DNA from: Granulosicoccus sp045110475
Lineage (GTDB): Bacteria > Pseudomonadota > Gammaproteobacteria > Granulosicoccales > Granulosicoccaceae
Assembly: GCA_045110475.1 (NCBI GenBank)
Contig: JBGCGC010000133.1
Location: 71,950 to 135,949, forward strand
Reading direction: 5' to 3'
Length of the DNA: 64,000 nt
Below, piece after piece: positions 26,124 through 34,855 of this stretch. Made by a program: the position numbers and the translations under genes. How positions within the stretch are numbered: position 1 is the stretch's first letter; every line of letters begins with the position of its first letter. The notes beneath the pieces were generated by a model. That model had not been told where the DNA came from, ran no database searches, and saw nothing but the letters and a program-made list of their open reading frames with translations.

Positions 26124-27035
26124 ATGAATGTTGGTGAAACTCACGTGTCCAAAATTGTGTACCCGGCGCCATCAGCAGTGCTGGAGTTGCTCAAGCCGAT
26201 CACCTGGTTTCCGCCCATGTGGGCGTTCGCTTGTGGCGTCGTGTCGTCGGGCATGTCATTGCGTGATCACTGGGTCACGCTTCTGCTTGGCGTGCTACTG
26301 ACCGGACCTCTGGTTTGTGCCACCAGTCAGGCAGTTAATGACTGGTTTGACCGTCATGTTGATGCAATCAATGAACCGGACAGACCTATTCCTAGTGGAC
26401 GTATCCCGGGCCGATGGGGGCTGTATGTTGGTATTGTCTGGACCGTGTTATCGCTTCTGGTGGCAGCCTACCTCGGTACGGTTGTTTTATGTGCAGCGAT
26501 TGTCGGACTTTGTCTCGCGTGGGCCTACAGCGCACCACCTTTCCGTTTAAAGCAAAATGCCTGGTACGGCGCAGCTGCCTGTGGTGCCTGTTATGAAGGA
26601 TTGCCCTGGGTGACAGGTGCCGCCGTGATGCTCGCAGGGGCTATGCCGGATGGCAGAATTTTCCTGATGGCAGCTCTGTACAGCCTGGGTGCACATGGCA
26701 TCATGACGCTCAATGATTTCAAGGCTGTTGAGGGAGACAAGGCGTTAGGGCTTAAATCGTTACCCGTTATGATGGGTACGCAAAAGGCTGCACGCTTTGC
26801 CTGTTGGGTGATGGCTGTACCACAGCTGGTGGTCATGGGCTTGCTGTTTGCCTGGCAACAGCCAGTGGCCGCAACCCTCATCGGAGTATCGCTTGCGCTC
26901 CAGCTTGTGTGCATGCGTCGTTTCCTGACCGACCCTCTTAAATACGCTCCCTGGTACAACGCAAGCGGAGTCACGCTCTATGTTCTGGGCATGATGACAA
27001 CAGCTGTTGCACTTAGATATGTCATTGGCGCATGA
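26124..27035 (+). CDS. bchG: Bacteriochlorophyll synthase (chlorophyllide prenyltransferase)
   Basis: 303-residue UbiA-family membrane prenyltransferase that attaches geranylgeranyl or phytyl diphosphate to bacteriochlorophyllide. The active-site motif NDWFDRHVDAINEPDRPIPSG is complete, and KPITWFPPMWAFACG is a BchG signature. About eight helices are visible. A longer frame starts at 26088 but that region is the promoter; I use ATG 26124. GTG 26145, preceded by GGTGA, is a real alternative. It leads the operon bchG-pucC-like-bchP-tspO. Confidence 0.95.
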   Translation: MNVGETHVSKIVYPAPSAVLELLKPITWFPPMWAFACGVVSSGMSLRDHWVTLLLGVLLTGPLVCATSQAVNDWFDRHVDAINEPDRPIPSGRIPGRWGLYVGIVWTVLSLLVAAYLGTVVLCAAIVGLCLAWAYSAPPFRLKQNAWYGAAACGACYEGLPWVTGAAVMLAGAMPDGRIFLMAALYSLGAHGIMTLNDFKAVEGDKALGLKSLPVMMGTQKAARFACWVMAVPQLVVMGLLFAWQQPVAATLIGVSLALQLVCMRRFLTDPLKYAPWYNASGVTLYVLGMMTTAVALRYVIGA

Positions 27036-27063
27036 ACATGGCGCTCGACGGAGAAGTCCAATC

Positions 27064-28446
27064 ATGAATACACGTTATCTAAGCTGGTTTGGTGTTTTTC
27101 GACTGGGGCTGGTGCAAACATCGCTCGGCGCAATTGTTGTGCTCACAACCTCCACCATCAATCGGATCATGGTCGTGGAGCTTGCGCTTCCCGCGTTATT
27201 GCCGGGTTTACTGGTGGGATTGCATTACGCAATTCAAATTACGCGTCCACGCATGGGTTATGGTTCGGATACGGGGGGCAGACGAACACCGTGGATTCTT
27301 GGCGGTATGCTGGTACTCGGCCTTGGAGGATTTTTGGCTGCAGTGTCAACGTCCATCATCGCGCTCAATCCTGTTACCGGCATTGCGCTTGCGATTGTGG
27401 CTTTCCTCATGGTTGGATTGGGTGTTGGGGCGGCGGGCACATCATTGCTCGTGCTATTGGCAAAATCGGTCGCTCCTCGTCATCGTGGGGCGGCGGCCAG
27501 CTCGGTCTGGGTCATGATGATTCTTGGATTTATTCTTACCAGCATTGTTGCAGGCATCCTGCTTGATCCTTTCAGTTTCGAGCGCCTGATGCTAGTTACC
27601 GGTAGCGTGTCCGCCATAGCGTTCGTCGTAACCGTCATTGCCGTCATGGGTGTTGAATCAAGGGTGTCATCGATTCCCCATGAAGATGAAAATGACGGTG
27701 CCGCTGTCGCCGATAAAATCAGCCACGAAGCCAGAATTGCAGAGGCCGGGTTTGCCGCCTCGATGAAAGAGGTTTGGTCAGAACCTGATTCACGTCGATT
27801 CAGCGTTTTTGTCTTTGTCTCTATGCTCGCGTACAGCGCGCAGGATCTCATTCTCGAACCCTTTGCCGGTTCGGTATTCGCAATGACGCCGGGCCAGTCC
27901 ACACAGTTGACGGGAACTCAAAGTGCCGGTGTTCTTGTCGGCATGTTGCTTGTTGCTTTCGTTACCAGCGTGATCGGTGGTCGGTTTTTCGGATCGTTGC
28001 GTCGCTGGACAATCGTCGGTTGTATAGCGTCTGCTGTTGCACTGGCCACGTTGGCAGTGGGTGGGTATATCGGTGTTCGGTTTCCACTCAGCCCGGTGGT
28101 CTTCGCTCTTGGACTGGCGAATGGCGCTTTCGCTGTTGCTGCCATCGGGTCGATGATGGATCTGGTTGGCCGAGGTGCCAGACAGCGTGAAGGTGTGCGC
28201 ATGGGGATGTGGGGTGCCGCTCAGGCCATTGCCTTTGGGCTAGGTGGGATTGGTGCAACACTGGTACTCGATGTCGGCCGCCTGTTCATGGACGATCTGG
28301 CGTCGGCCTATGCCATCGTATTTGTCATACAAGCGCTGTTGTTTTTCTGGGCAGCAAAACTCGCAGCGGGCGTTTACCAGCCTGCACAAACAGAAACTAC
28401 GGGTCAGTTTTCACCCGGCCGAATCGCATTGGAGATCGATCAATGA
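27064..28446 (+). CDS. PucC-family MFS protein between bchG and bchP
   Basis: 460-residue, about twelve-helix member of the BCD/PucC family of the major facilitator superfamily, a second paralogue of LhaA. Family stretches are STINRIMVVELALPALLPGLLVG and RPRMGYGSDTGGRRTPWILGGM. Genes of this type are regularly found between bchG and bchP and are thought to move or hand over bacteriochlorophyll or its precursors; the precise substrate is unproven. ATG 27064 has GGAGA about nine bases upstream; the frame is open from 27007, inside bchG. The stop overlaps bchP as ATGA. Confidence 0.9.
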   Translation: MNTRYLSWFGVFRLGLVQTSLGAIVVLTTSTINRIMVVELALPALLPGLLVGLHYAIQITRPRMGYGSDTGGRRTPWILGGMLVLGLGGFLAAVSTSIIALNPVTGIALAIVAFLMVGLGVGAAGTSLLVLLAKSVAPRHRGAAASSVWVMMILGFILTSIVAGILLDPFSFERLMLVTGSVSAIAFVVTVIAVMGVESRVSSIPHEDENDGAAVADKISHEARIAEAGFAASMKEVWSEPDSRRFSVFVFVSMLAYSAQDLILEPFAGSVFAMTPGQSTQLTGTQSAGVLVGMLLVAFVTSVIGGRFFGSLRRWTIVGCIASAVALATLAVGGYIGVRFPLSPVVFALGLANGAFAVAAIGSMMDLVGRGARQREGVRMGMWGAAQAIAFGLGGIGATLVLDVGRLFMDDLASAYAIVFVIQALLFFWAAKLAAGVYQPAQTETTGQFSPGRIALEIDQ

Positions 28447-29705
28447 ACCAGGTAATTTACGATGTTGTCGTGGTTGGTGGTGGGCCTGCCGGAGCCACCG
28501 CTGCTGAAGATCTCGCTCGGCGTGGGATGCGTGTCATGTTGCTGGACAGGGCGGGGCGTATCAAGCCATGTGGCGGGGCCGTGCCCCCTCAAATGTTGCG
28601 GGATTTTGACGTACCCCGCGAAGTGCTCGAAGCCGAAGTTACCTCTGCGCGTATGGTTTCACCAAGTAATCATGCGGTCGATATGCCCATTGAGATTGGT
28701 TACGTCGGCATGGTGGATCGGGGCGAGTTTGATGAATGGTTGCGTGAGCGCGCAAGAGGTGCAGGGGTGCAGCGTCAGGATGGCACCTTCGTATCACTGG
28801 GACTGTCCGATGGCGTGAGTCGCGAGCTGACTTACCTGCCTGGTAAAAAGGGTAAAACTGACGATGCTGTAACCATCAAGGCACGCTACATCATTGGTGC
28901 TGATGGTGCTAAATCCCGCGTCGGCAGAGCCGCCATAAGGGATGCCGAAAAACTGCAAAGTGTATTTGCCTACCATGAGATCATTGAGGCGCCGAATACA
29001 CAAACGCCCATCAATCGTTCCGATAATTTCAATGCCGCTCTGGAAGCCGATCCCTTACGCTGCGATGTGGTCTACAACGGCGAACTCTCTCCGGACTTTT
29101 ACAGCTGGATTTTCCCGCATGGGAAAACCATCAGTGTGGGTACCGGCACGGCGGTGCAGGGTTTTGGTATTCGGGAGGCGGTAACAAAGCTGAGAAAGCA
29201 GAGCGGTTTGGACACAGCTGTTACGGTGAGAACAGAAGGTGCGCCTATCCCGATGAAACCACTAAAAATCTGGGATGATGGCAAACACGTCATTCTGGCA
29301 GGCGATGCTGCCGGTGTGGTAGCTCCATCATCGGGCGAGGGAATTTTCTACGCCATGACCTGCGGACGCATGGTCGCCGAAACGGTCGCTGAAGCCATAG
29401 CAGCCGACAACCCAGCCTTGCTCAAGACGGCTCGCAAGAAGTTTCTCAAAAAACACGGCAAGGTATTTCTGGTGCTGGGAATCATGCAACGTTTCTGGTA
29501 CCACAGCGACAAACGACGCGAGCGTTTTGTCACCATGTGCGCAGATGCCGACGTCCAGCGTCTGACATGGGAGTCGTACCTGAACAAGAAACTAGTGCGC
29601 AAGGATCCGATGGCTCATCTTCGAATCTTCATCAAGGATGTTGGCCATTTACTGGGTATAGGCTCGGAAACGGGAAAAACCGAGTCCAAACCGACTCGGC
29701 CCTGA
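28443..29705 (+). CDS. bchP: Geranylgeranyl diphosphate/bacteriochlorophyll reductase
   Basis: 420-residue FAD-dependent reductase that saturates three double bonds of the geranylgeranyl tail to phytyl. The dinucleotide-binding motif is VVVGGGPAGATAAEDLARRG at residues ~8-27; DRAGRIKPCGGAVPP and LAGDAAGVVAPSSGEGIFYAM are family signatures. ATG 28443 overlaps the stop of the preceding gene, so I discard the longer frame beginning at 28209. The end of the gene carries a 7-bp stem (29680-29699) without a T-run. Confidence 0.94.
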   Translation: MNQVIYDVVVVGGGPAGATAAEDLARRGMRVMLLDRAGRIKPCGGAVPPQMLRDFDVPREVLEAEVTSARMVSPSNHAVDMPIEIGYVGMVDRGEFDEWLRERARGAGVQRQDGTFVSLGLSDGVSRELTYLPGKKGKTDDAVTIKARYIIGADGAKSRVGRAAIRDAEKLQSVFAYHEIIEAPNTQTPINRSDNFNAALEADPLRCDVVYNGELSPDFYSWIFPHGKTISVGTGTAVQGFGIREAVTKLRKQSGLDTAVTVRTEGAPIPMKPLKIWDDGKHVILAGDAAGVVAPSSGEGIFYAMTCGRMVAETVAEAIAADNPALLKTARKKFLKKHGKVFLVLGIMQRFWYHSDKRRERFVTMCADADVQRLTWESYLNKKLVRKDPMAHLRIFIKDVGHLLGIGSETGKTESKPTRP

Positions 29706-30006
29706 TTGCCCGTTGCTGACCTGTGAACTAGGAGCCTGCAAATAACAATGCGTATTATCCTGCAATAAGCCTGACGTATTGATTTGGGTTGAGTTGACGC
29801 CTTGTGTGTGCTTTTGTGTTTCACTGTTCGCCTGATAGCCAGAAACGCCCCAGCGACTCCCATCTTATTGAGTGCGTTCAACGTAGAGATCACTTAGCGA
29901 GATAATGTGTCCGGGCGTATCCAGCACACGAGGTCTCCGGTTTTGCCCTGAGTTTTGTCAGCTGGCGAAGCCGGGCCATGAATAAAGCCATTGCACGGGT
30001 TTAACC
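29706..30006. other. bchP-tspO intergenic region
   Basis: About 300 bases without a convincing gene on either strand. No PpsR box, clear promoter or terminator is seen. An idi gene is found here in some related clusters but there is none in this one. Confidence 0.5.
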
Positions 30007-30480
30007 ATGTGGATTTCTTATGCGGCCATCACGGTGGCCCTTGTTGTTGTTGGTGGTGTCGGTGGCAAAGCCACTGACATCGGTCCGTGGTACCGCAATT
30101 TGACCAAACCCTCCTGGAACCCACCCGATTGGGCTTTTCCGGTGGTTTGGACGACTATCTACCTATTCATTATTGCCGCTGTCGGTGGTGGGTGGAATGC
30201 TGCGGATAGCGCTCAGAAAAACCCGATGCTCTGGCTGGTTGCAGCCAATCTCGTCCTCAATCTGTTGTGGAGCGTTTTGTTTTTTACCTTGCGCAAACCT
30301 GTGTGGGCGTTGATCGAGGTGTTTTTTCTCTGGGTATCAATAATCGCGATGATGGTCAGCCTTGGCAGTGTCGCCCCCCTATACGCCTGGCTGCTTGCGC
30401 CGTACCTTGCTTGGGTCAGTGTTGCCATGTTGCTGAACCTCAGTATTGTCCGACTCAATCCCGATCTGTCTGAGGCGTAG
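30007..30480 (+). CDS. tspO: TspO/MBR family tryptophan-rich sensory protein
   Basis: 157-residue five-helix membrane protein rich in Trp. The family stretches WYRNLTKPSWNPPDWAFPVVWTTIY and LNLLWSVLFF are clear. In Rhodobacter TspO is an outer-membrane tetrapyrrole-binding regulator that tunes photosynthesis gene expression, possibly by porphyrin efflux or degradation. Location behind bchP agrees with that role. The 301-base gap may mean it has its own promoter. Confidence 0.92.
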   Translation: MWISYAAITVALVVVGGVGGKATDIGPWYRNLTKPSWNPPDWAFPVVWTTIYLFIIAAVGGGWNAADSAQKNPMLWLVAANLVLNLLWSVLFFTLRKPVWALIEVFFLWVSIIAMMVSLGSVAPLYAWLLAPYLAWVSVAMLLNLSIVRLNPDLSEA

Positions 30481-30482
30481 GA

Positions 30483-30500
30483 GTCCGCGCCGTTGCGGAC
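30483..30500 (+). terminator. Hairpin after tspO, possible terminator
   Basis: GTCCGC-GCCGTT-GCGGAC, a perfect six-base-pair GC-rich stem three bases after the tspO stop. It is followed by AATAATAA rather than T, so intrinsic termination is uncertain. Confidence 0.4.
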
Positions 30501-30588
30501 AATAATAAGAATTGGCCTGATGCGCTTTCAGTGTTATTTCACCTGATACACTTATGCCAAATAATCACATAGTAAAGAGGAGCGTTTC

Positions 30589-32145
30589 GTGCTGATAGGA
30601 GTCCCAACAGAAACATTCGCGGGGGAGAAACGCGTCGCGTTGACACCTGACACCGCAAGCCATATCCAGAAGCTTGGTCATACCTTATGTGTGCAAAGCG
30701 GCGCAGGTCTGGCATCCAATATTGCTGATGAGCTTTACAGCGAGGCTGGCGTGGAAGTACTCGACAGCGCTCAAGCCGTCTATGACAAGGCGGAGGTGAT
30801 CCTGAAGGTACGTGCACCTGACCCACAGTCGGCTATTGGGGATGAGGTGTCCATGCTCAAATCCGGCACCGTACTTATCAGCTTTATCTGGCCGGCTCAA
30901 AACGAATCGTTGATGAGTTCCCTGGGCGAGCAGAACGTCACTGTGCTTGCGATGGATTCCGTACCACGAATCTCTCGAGCTCAAAAACTTGATGCCCTGA
31001 GTTCAATGGCCAATATCGGTGGCTATCGTGCGGTGGTTGAAGCCGCCAACCAGTTTGGCCGATTTTTCACCGGACAGATAACGGCTGCAGGAAAAGTTCC
31101 GCCTGCGAAGGTCCTCGTCATAGGAGCCGGTGTTGCAGGTCTGGCGGCCATCGGTGCGGCGCGCGGAATGGGGGCTATCGTCCGCGCCTTCGACACGCGT
31201 CCAGAAGTTGCCGAACAGGTACAGAGCATGGGTGGCGAATTTCTTATGCTCGAGTTTGAAGAGAGTGACGATGGCGCCGGTGAAGGTGGTTACGCCAAGG
31301 TCATGAGCAAGGAATTTATCGATGCCGAAATGGCCTTGTTCCGTGAACAGGCAAAAGAGGTCGATATCATTATTACGACCGCCCTTATTCCCGGTCGGGA
31401 TGCTCCGGAGCTTATCACCACCGATATGGTCGAGTCGATGAAACCCGGCAGCGTCATAGTCGATCTGGCGGCGGAACGAGGCGGAAACTGTAAGCTGACT
31501 GTCGCCAATGAAATCACCCGGCACGGCGATGTCACTTTGATCGGATATACCGACCTGCCCAGCCGAATGGCCGCCCAGTCAAGTCAGCTCTACGGTACCA
31601 ATCTGCGGCACCTGCTTGCAGACCTCACGCCCGAGAAAGATGGCGTTGTGAATGTGAATATGGACGACGAGGTCATACGTGGCGCCACAGTCATCAAAGA
31701 GGGCGAGATAACCTGGCCACCGCCAGCGCCCAAGCTGTCTGCGGCTCCAAAGGCTGCGCCAAAACCTGTCGCTCCTGCCCCGGTGGAGGAAGTCAAGACT
31801 GGCGGTCTGGGTGGAACAGTCATCGCCGCGGTGGTCGGTGTGTTGGCCATTCTGGCTGTGGGCAGCGTTGCACCTCCTGATTTCATGAGTCATTTCACTG
31901 TATTTGTACTGGCGTGTTTTGTGGGTTATCAAGTGGTCTGGAGCGTCACACCGGCGCTGCATACGCCGCTCATGAGCGTCACTAACGCCATTAGCGGAAT
32001 CATCGTTGTGGGTGCATTGCTGCAGGTCTCTTCCAGTTCGGGCCTTGTCGTGTTCATGGCTGCATTTGCCACACTCATCGCCAGCATCAACATTGCCGGT
32101 GGCTTTCTCGTGACTCAGCGTATGCTGAAGATGTTCAGGAAATAA
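30589..32145 (+). CDS. pntA: NAD(P) transhydrogenase subunit alpha
   Basis: 518-residue alpha subunit of the proton-translocating transhydrogenase, fused as in enteric bacteria: NAD-binding domain I (residues ~1-380, VLVIGAGVAGLAAIGAARGMGA), a Pro/Ala-rich linker (~382-405), and about four helices of domain II. It makes NADPH at the cost of the proton gradient, which suits reductive bacteriochlorophyll and carotenoid synthesis. GTG 30589 is used; AGAGGAG lies about seven bases upstream. It is directly followed by pntB. Confidence 0.95.
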   Translation: MLIGVPTETFAGEKRVALTPDTASHIQKLGHTLCVQSGAGLASNIADELYSEAGVEVLDSAQAVYDKAEVILKVRAPDPQSAIGDEVSMLKSGTVLISFIWPAQNESLMSSLGEQNVTVLAMDSVPRISRAQKLDALSSMANIGGYRAVVEAANQFGRFFTGQITAAGKVPPAKVLVIGAGVAGLAAIGAARGMGAIVRAFDTRPEVAEQVQSMGGEFLMLEFEESDDGAGEGGYAKVMSKEFIDAEMALFREQAKEVDIIITTALIPGRDAPELITTDMVESMKPGSVIVDLAAERGGNCKLTVANEITRHGDVTLIGYTDLPSRMAAQSSQLYGTNLRHLLADLTPEKDGVVNVNMDDEVIRGATVIKEGEITWPPPAPKLSAAPKAAPKPVAPAPVEEVKTGGLGGTVIAAVVGVLAILAVGSVAPPDFMSHFTVFVLACFVGYQVVWSVTPALHTPLMSVTNAISGIIVVGALLQVSSSSGLVVFMAAFATLIASINIAGGFLVTQRMLKMFRK

Positions 32146-32150
32146 GAATA

Positions 32151-33581
32151 ATGAATGATGGAATGATTACAGCGGCTTACATCATTGCCGCGATTCTTTT
32201 TATCCTGAGTCTCTCAGGTCTATCCAACCAGGAAACGGCGAGGCGTGGTAACCAGTTTGGTATCGCAGGTATGGCGATTGCCGTTATCGCCACCATTCTC
32301 AACAGCGAAGTCAACGCCTATGGTGTGCTACTGGTCACCATCGGTGTTGGTGGCGCAATCGGTGCGTACCTTGCACGACGGGTCGAGATGACCCAGATGC
32401 CTGAGCTGGTCGCCATACTGCACAGTTTTGTCGGATTGGCTGCCGTACTCGTAGGGTTTGCCACGTACCTTGATCCTGAATCCAACTATGTGGGCACTGA
32501 GCGCACCATCCACGATGTCGAAATCTATCTCGGCATACTGATTGGCGCACTGACGTTTACCGGATCAGTCATCGCTTTCGGCAAATTGAGCGGTAAGGTT
32601 GGTAGCAAGCCGCTTATATTGCCGGCGCGCCACATGCTGAACATCGGTATCGGGATCGCTTGTGCCATCTTGTTGGTTCTGTTCCTTGGGACAGCACCTG
32701 ATGCGGCGGCCGTGGCTGATGCGAGCGTCGGAAAAGGCGCTGGCACCGCCATACTTATTATCATGACCTTACTGGCATTTGCGTTTGGGGTACACATGGT
32801 TATGGCAATAGGTGGTGCTGATATGCCGGTTGTCATATCGATGCTCAATAGCTATTCAGGCTGGGCTGCGGCGGCCACAGGATTCATGCTGTCCAACGAT
32901 CTGCTAATCGTTGTTGGTGCTTTGGTGGGTTCCAGTGGAGCGATCCTGAGCTACATCATGTGCCGAGCCATGAATCGAAAGTTTTTCAGTGTCATTATGG
33001 GCGGCTGGGGTGATACTGCAGCTTCCGGGTCGGCCGACGGTGAAGACGAGGAGCAGGGCGAGGCAATTGCCATCACGGCCGATGAGGTCGCGCAACTTTG
33101 CAAGGATGCGGACTCCGTCGTCATCGTTCCGGGGTATGGCATGGCTGTCGCGCACGCGCAGCATCCTGTTTCAGAGCTAACTACTCAGTTAAAGAAGGCG
33201 GGCGTCAATATACGATTTGCCATCCATCCGGTGGCAGGTCGAATGCCTGGACATATGAATGTCTTGCTAGCTGAAGCCAACGTCCCCTACGATCTGGTTC
33301 TTGAGATGGACGAAATCAATGACGATTTGTCAGACACTGATGTCGTCATTGTGATCGGTGCAAACGATATCGTAAACCCGGCGGCACTCGACAATCCCAA
33401 CAGCCCTATTGCCGGAATGCCTGTGCTTGAAGTCTGGAATGCCAAACAGGTTATTGTGTCCAAGCGATCCATGGCGACAGGCTATGCCGGTGTGGAGAAC
33501 CCATTGTTCTTTAAAGAGAATACTCGCATGTTGTTCGGCGATGCCAAAGAAAGCGTGAACGGCATTCTCGCTAATTTGTAG
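32151..33581 (+). CDS. pntB: NAD(P) transhydrogenase subunit beta
   Basis: 476-residue beta subunit with about nine helices of membrane domain II and a C-terminal NADP(H)-binding domain III, seen in VVIVPGYGMAVAHAQH, HPVAGRMPGHMNVLLAEANVPYD and VIGANDIVNPAA. It begins 5 bases after pntA. Together they form the complete Si-type transhydrogenase. The gene ends in a convergent arrangement with a response-regulator gene and a GC-rich hairpin lies in between. Confidence 0.95.
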   Translation: MNDGMITAAYIIAAILFILSLSGLSNQETARRGNQFGIAGMAIAVIATILNSEVNAYGVLLVTIGVGGAIGAYLARRVEMTQMPELVAILHSFVGLAAVLVGFATYLDPESNYVGTERTIHDVEIYLGILIGALTFTGSVIAFGKLSGKVGSKPLILPARHMLNIGIGIACAILLVLFLGTAPDAAAVADASVGKGAGTAILIIMTLLAFAFGVHMVMAIGGADMPVVISMLNSYSGWAAAATGFMLSNDLLIVVGALVGSSGAILSYIMCRAMNRKFFSVIMGGWGDTAASGSADGEDEEQGEAIAITADEVAQLCKDADSVVIVPGYGMAVAHAQHPVSELTTQLKKAGVNIRFAIHPVAGRMPGHMNVLLAEANVPYDLVLEMDEINDDLSDTDVVIVIGANDIVNPAALDNPNSPIAGMPVLEVWNAKQVIVSKRSMATGYAGVENPLFFKENTRMLFGDAKESVNGILANL

Positions 33582-33595
33582 TTTACGGGTGTAGT

Positions 33596-33622
33596 CCGGG
33601 CTCGCGACAGATGCGAGCCCGG
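33596..33622. terminator. Strong hairpin between pntB and convergent regulator gene
   Basis: Perfect ten-base-pair stem CCGGGCTCGC / GCGAGCCCGG with a seven-base loop, 15 bases after the pntB stop. No T-run follows on either strand, so it may act as an mRNA 3' stabiliser or weak bidirectional terminator. Confidence 0.55.
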
Positions 33623-33683
33623 CGTCGACTGACAACAACAGGCGTTGAGGTTGCGCGGTACTGACAGGCGGCACTACCTGTTC

Positions 33684-34460
33684 TTATTCGGGTACCGAGT
33701 CTCGCACGGTTTTGCCTGTGAACATATAGCCAGCACCTCGTACCGTCTTTATCCACTCAGAACCATCATTGCGTTCGATCTTCTTGCGCAGTTGCGCGAC
33801 ATGATTGTCGATGATCCGATCACTGGGATGGCAACTTTTGCCAGTGAGTCTTTCCATCAAGTGCTCTCGGGACAGAACTCTCTGCGGGCTGTTGACAAAA
33901 ATATCCAGCAAGTCATATTCCGTGGTGGTCAGATTGATCAACTCGCCATCGGCATTGCGCAATTCTCTGGCGGCTGTATTGACCGACCAGTCACCAAATC
34001 GAATCAGTTCCAACGGCGCTTCTTCTACGAGTGTGCTGCGTGTGCTCGTCAGAGGCGTTGACTCGGCTTTCAACGAATCCGCTGGTCTGGCTCTGGAGCG
34101 GCGCAGCACCGAGCGAACCCTTGCAATCAGTTCTCTAATTAAAAATGGTTTGGTAATGTAATCGTCGGCACCAAGCTCCAGACCAACCACCGTGTCAATC
34201 AGATCAACACGGCCTGTTACAAGAATGATAGGGACTTCGCTGAGTTTGCGAATATCTCTGACAAGGTCCAGCCCATTCTCCCGTTCCAGCATAACGTCCA
34301 TCGTGATCAGGTCGATGGGTGCGTTTTTCAGCTTGGCATACAGCTCATCGCTGCTGTCAGCTTCATGCACGACAAAGCTCTCAGCTTCCAGTGAGGTTCT
34401 CAACAGCTCACGTATTCTGGCGTCGTCGTCAACGACTAATATGTTATCGACACTACTCAC
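33684..34460 (-). CDS. OmpR/PhoB-type response regulator
   Basis: 258-residue two-domain regulator: a receiver (residues ~5-120, DDD acidic patch, phospho-Asp in DLITMDVML, Thr in ILVTGR, Lys in ADDYITKPF) and a winged-helix DNA-binding domain (~165-250, LTTTEYDLLDIFVNSPQRVLSREHLM and RKKIERNDGSEWIKTVRGAGYMF). The linker is longer than usual and rich in Ser/Thr. GTG 34460 is the start. No intact kinase is adjacent; a kinase-like gene with a degenerate ATP site lies 1.6 kb away in a divergent operon. The inverted repeat in the intervening region is a possible target. Confidence 0.92.
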   Translation of the reverse strand: MSSVDNILVVDDDARIRELLRTSLEAESFVVHEADSSDELYAKLKNAPIDLITMDVMLERENGLDLVRDIRKLSEVPIILVTGRVDLIDTVVGLELGADDYITKPFLIRELIARVRSVLRRSRARPADSLKAESTPLTSTRSTLVEEAPLELIRFGDWSVNTAARELRNADGELINLTTTEYDLLDIFVNSPQRVLSREHLMERLTGKSCHPSDRIIDNHVAQLRKKIERNDGSEWIKTVRGAGYMFTGKTVRDSVPE

Positions 34461-34855
34461 AGCTCGATTGCACCTGTAAACGCTGGATTGCCTGTTGCCG
34501 TCAATTCAATGACATTGAGTTTCAAGGATTGCTGAGCACCGTCCTGCCGCCCCATTCTGATCATCAAAATATGATAACCAATAGCTATGGAGCAGAGCAT
34601 CATCGATTCACGCAAAATGTAACAGTTGTGTTTTGAAGATACCGTACTTTCGTTATTGAATTGTGTCTTCTGGTGAATTCGCATACGCATTCAGGTTAAT
34701 TCCATACAATCGACCACGTACTCTGGATAGTGACGTTACATTCAACTTGCATAATGTAACGCATGTGGAACTTGCCGGGTGGTGTGCATGGTGTCGAGGT
34801 GCCTGACAGACCGGCGAGAAACCAAGTCATGAATTACAACATGTGCAGGGTAACT
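34461..34855. other. Intergenic region with repeated TTACATT/AATGTAA half-sites
   Basis: 395 bases between two divergent genes. It holds a perfect inverted repeat (separate entry) and a third AATGTAAC half-site at 34616-34623, the side nearer the response regulator. The half-sites suggest shared control of both directions. No gene or RNA is recognised. Confidence 0.55.
34734..34761. promoter_or_regulatory. Inverted repeat CGTTACATT-N10-AATGTAACG
   Basis: Two perfect nine-base arms with a ten-base spacer, centre-to-centre 19 bases, about two helical turns. This looks like a dimeric regulator operator. A CATAAT (34750-34755) inside it could be a -10 element without a good -35, as in activator-dependent promoters. 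Confidence 0.6.

Noticed and set aside
28209..28442. Extended N-terminus of bchP starting at 28209
   Set aside because: It overlaps the preceding MFS gene by more than 200 bases and does not resemble the family; ATG 28443 overlaps the stop codon cleanly and begins at the FAD-binding motif.
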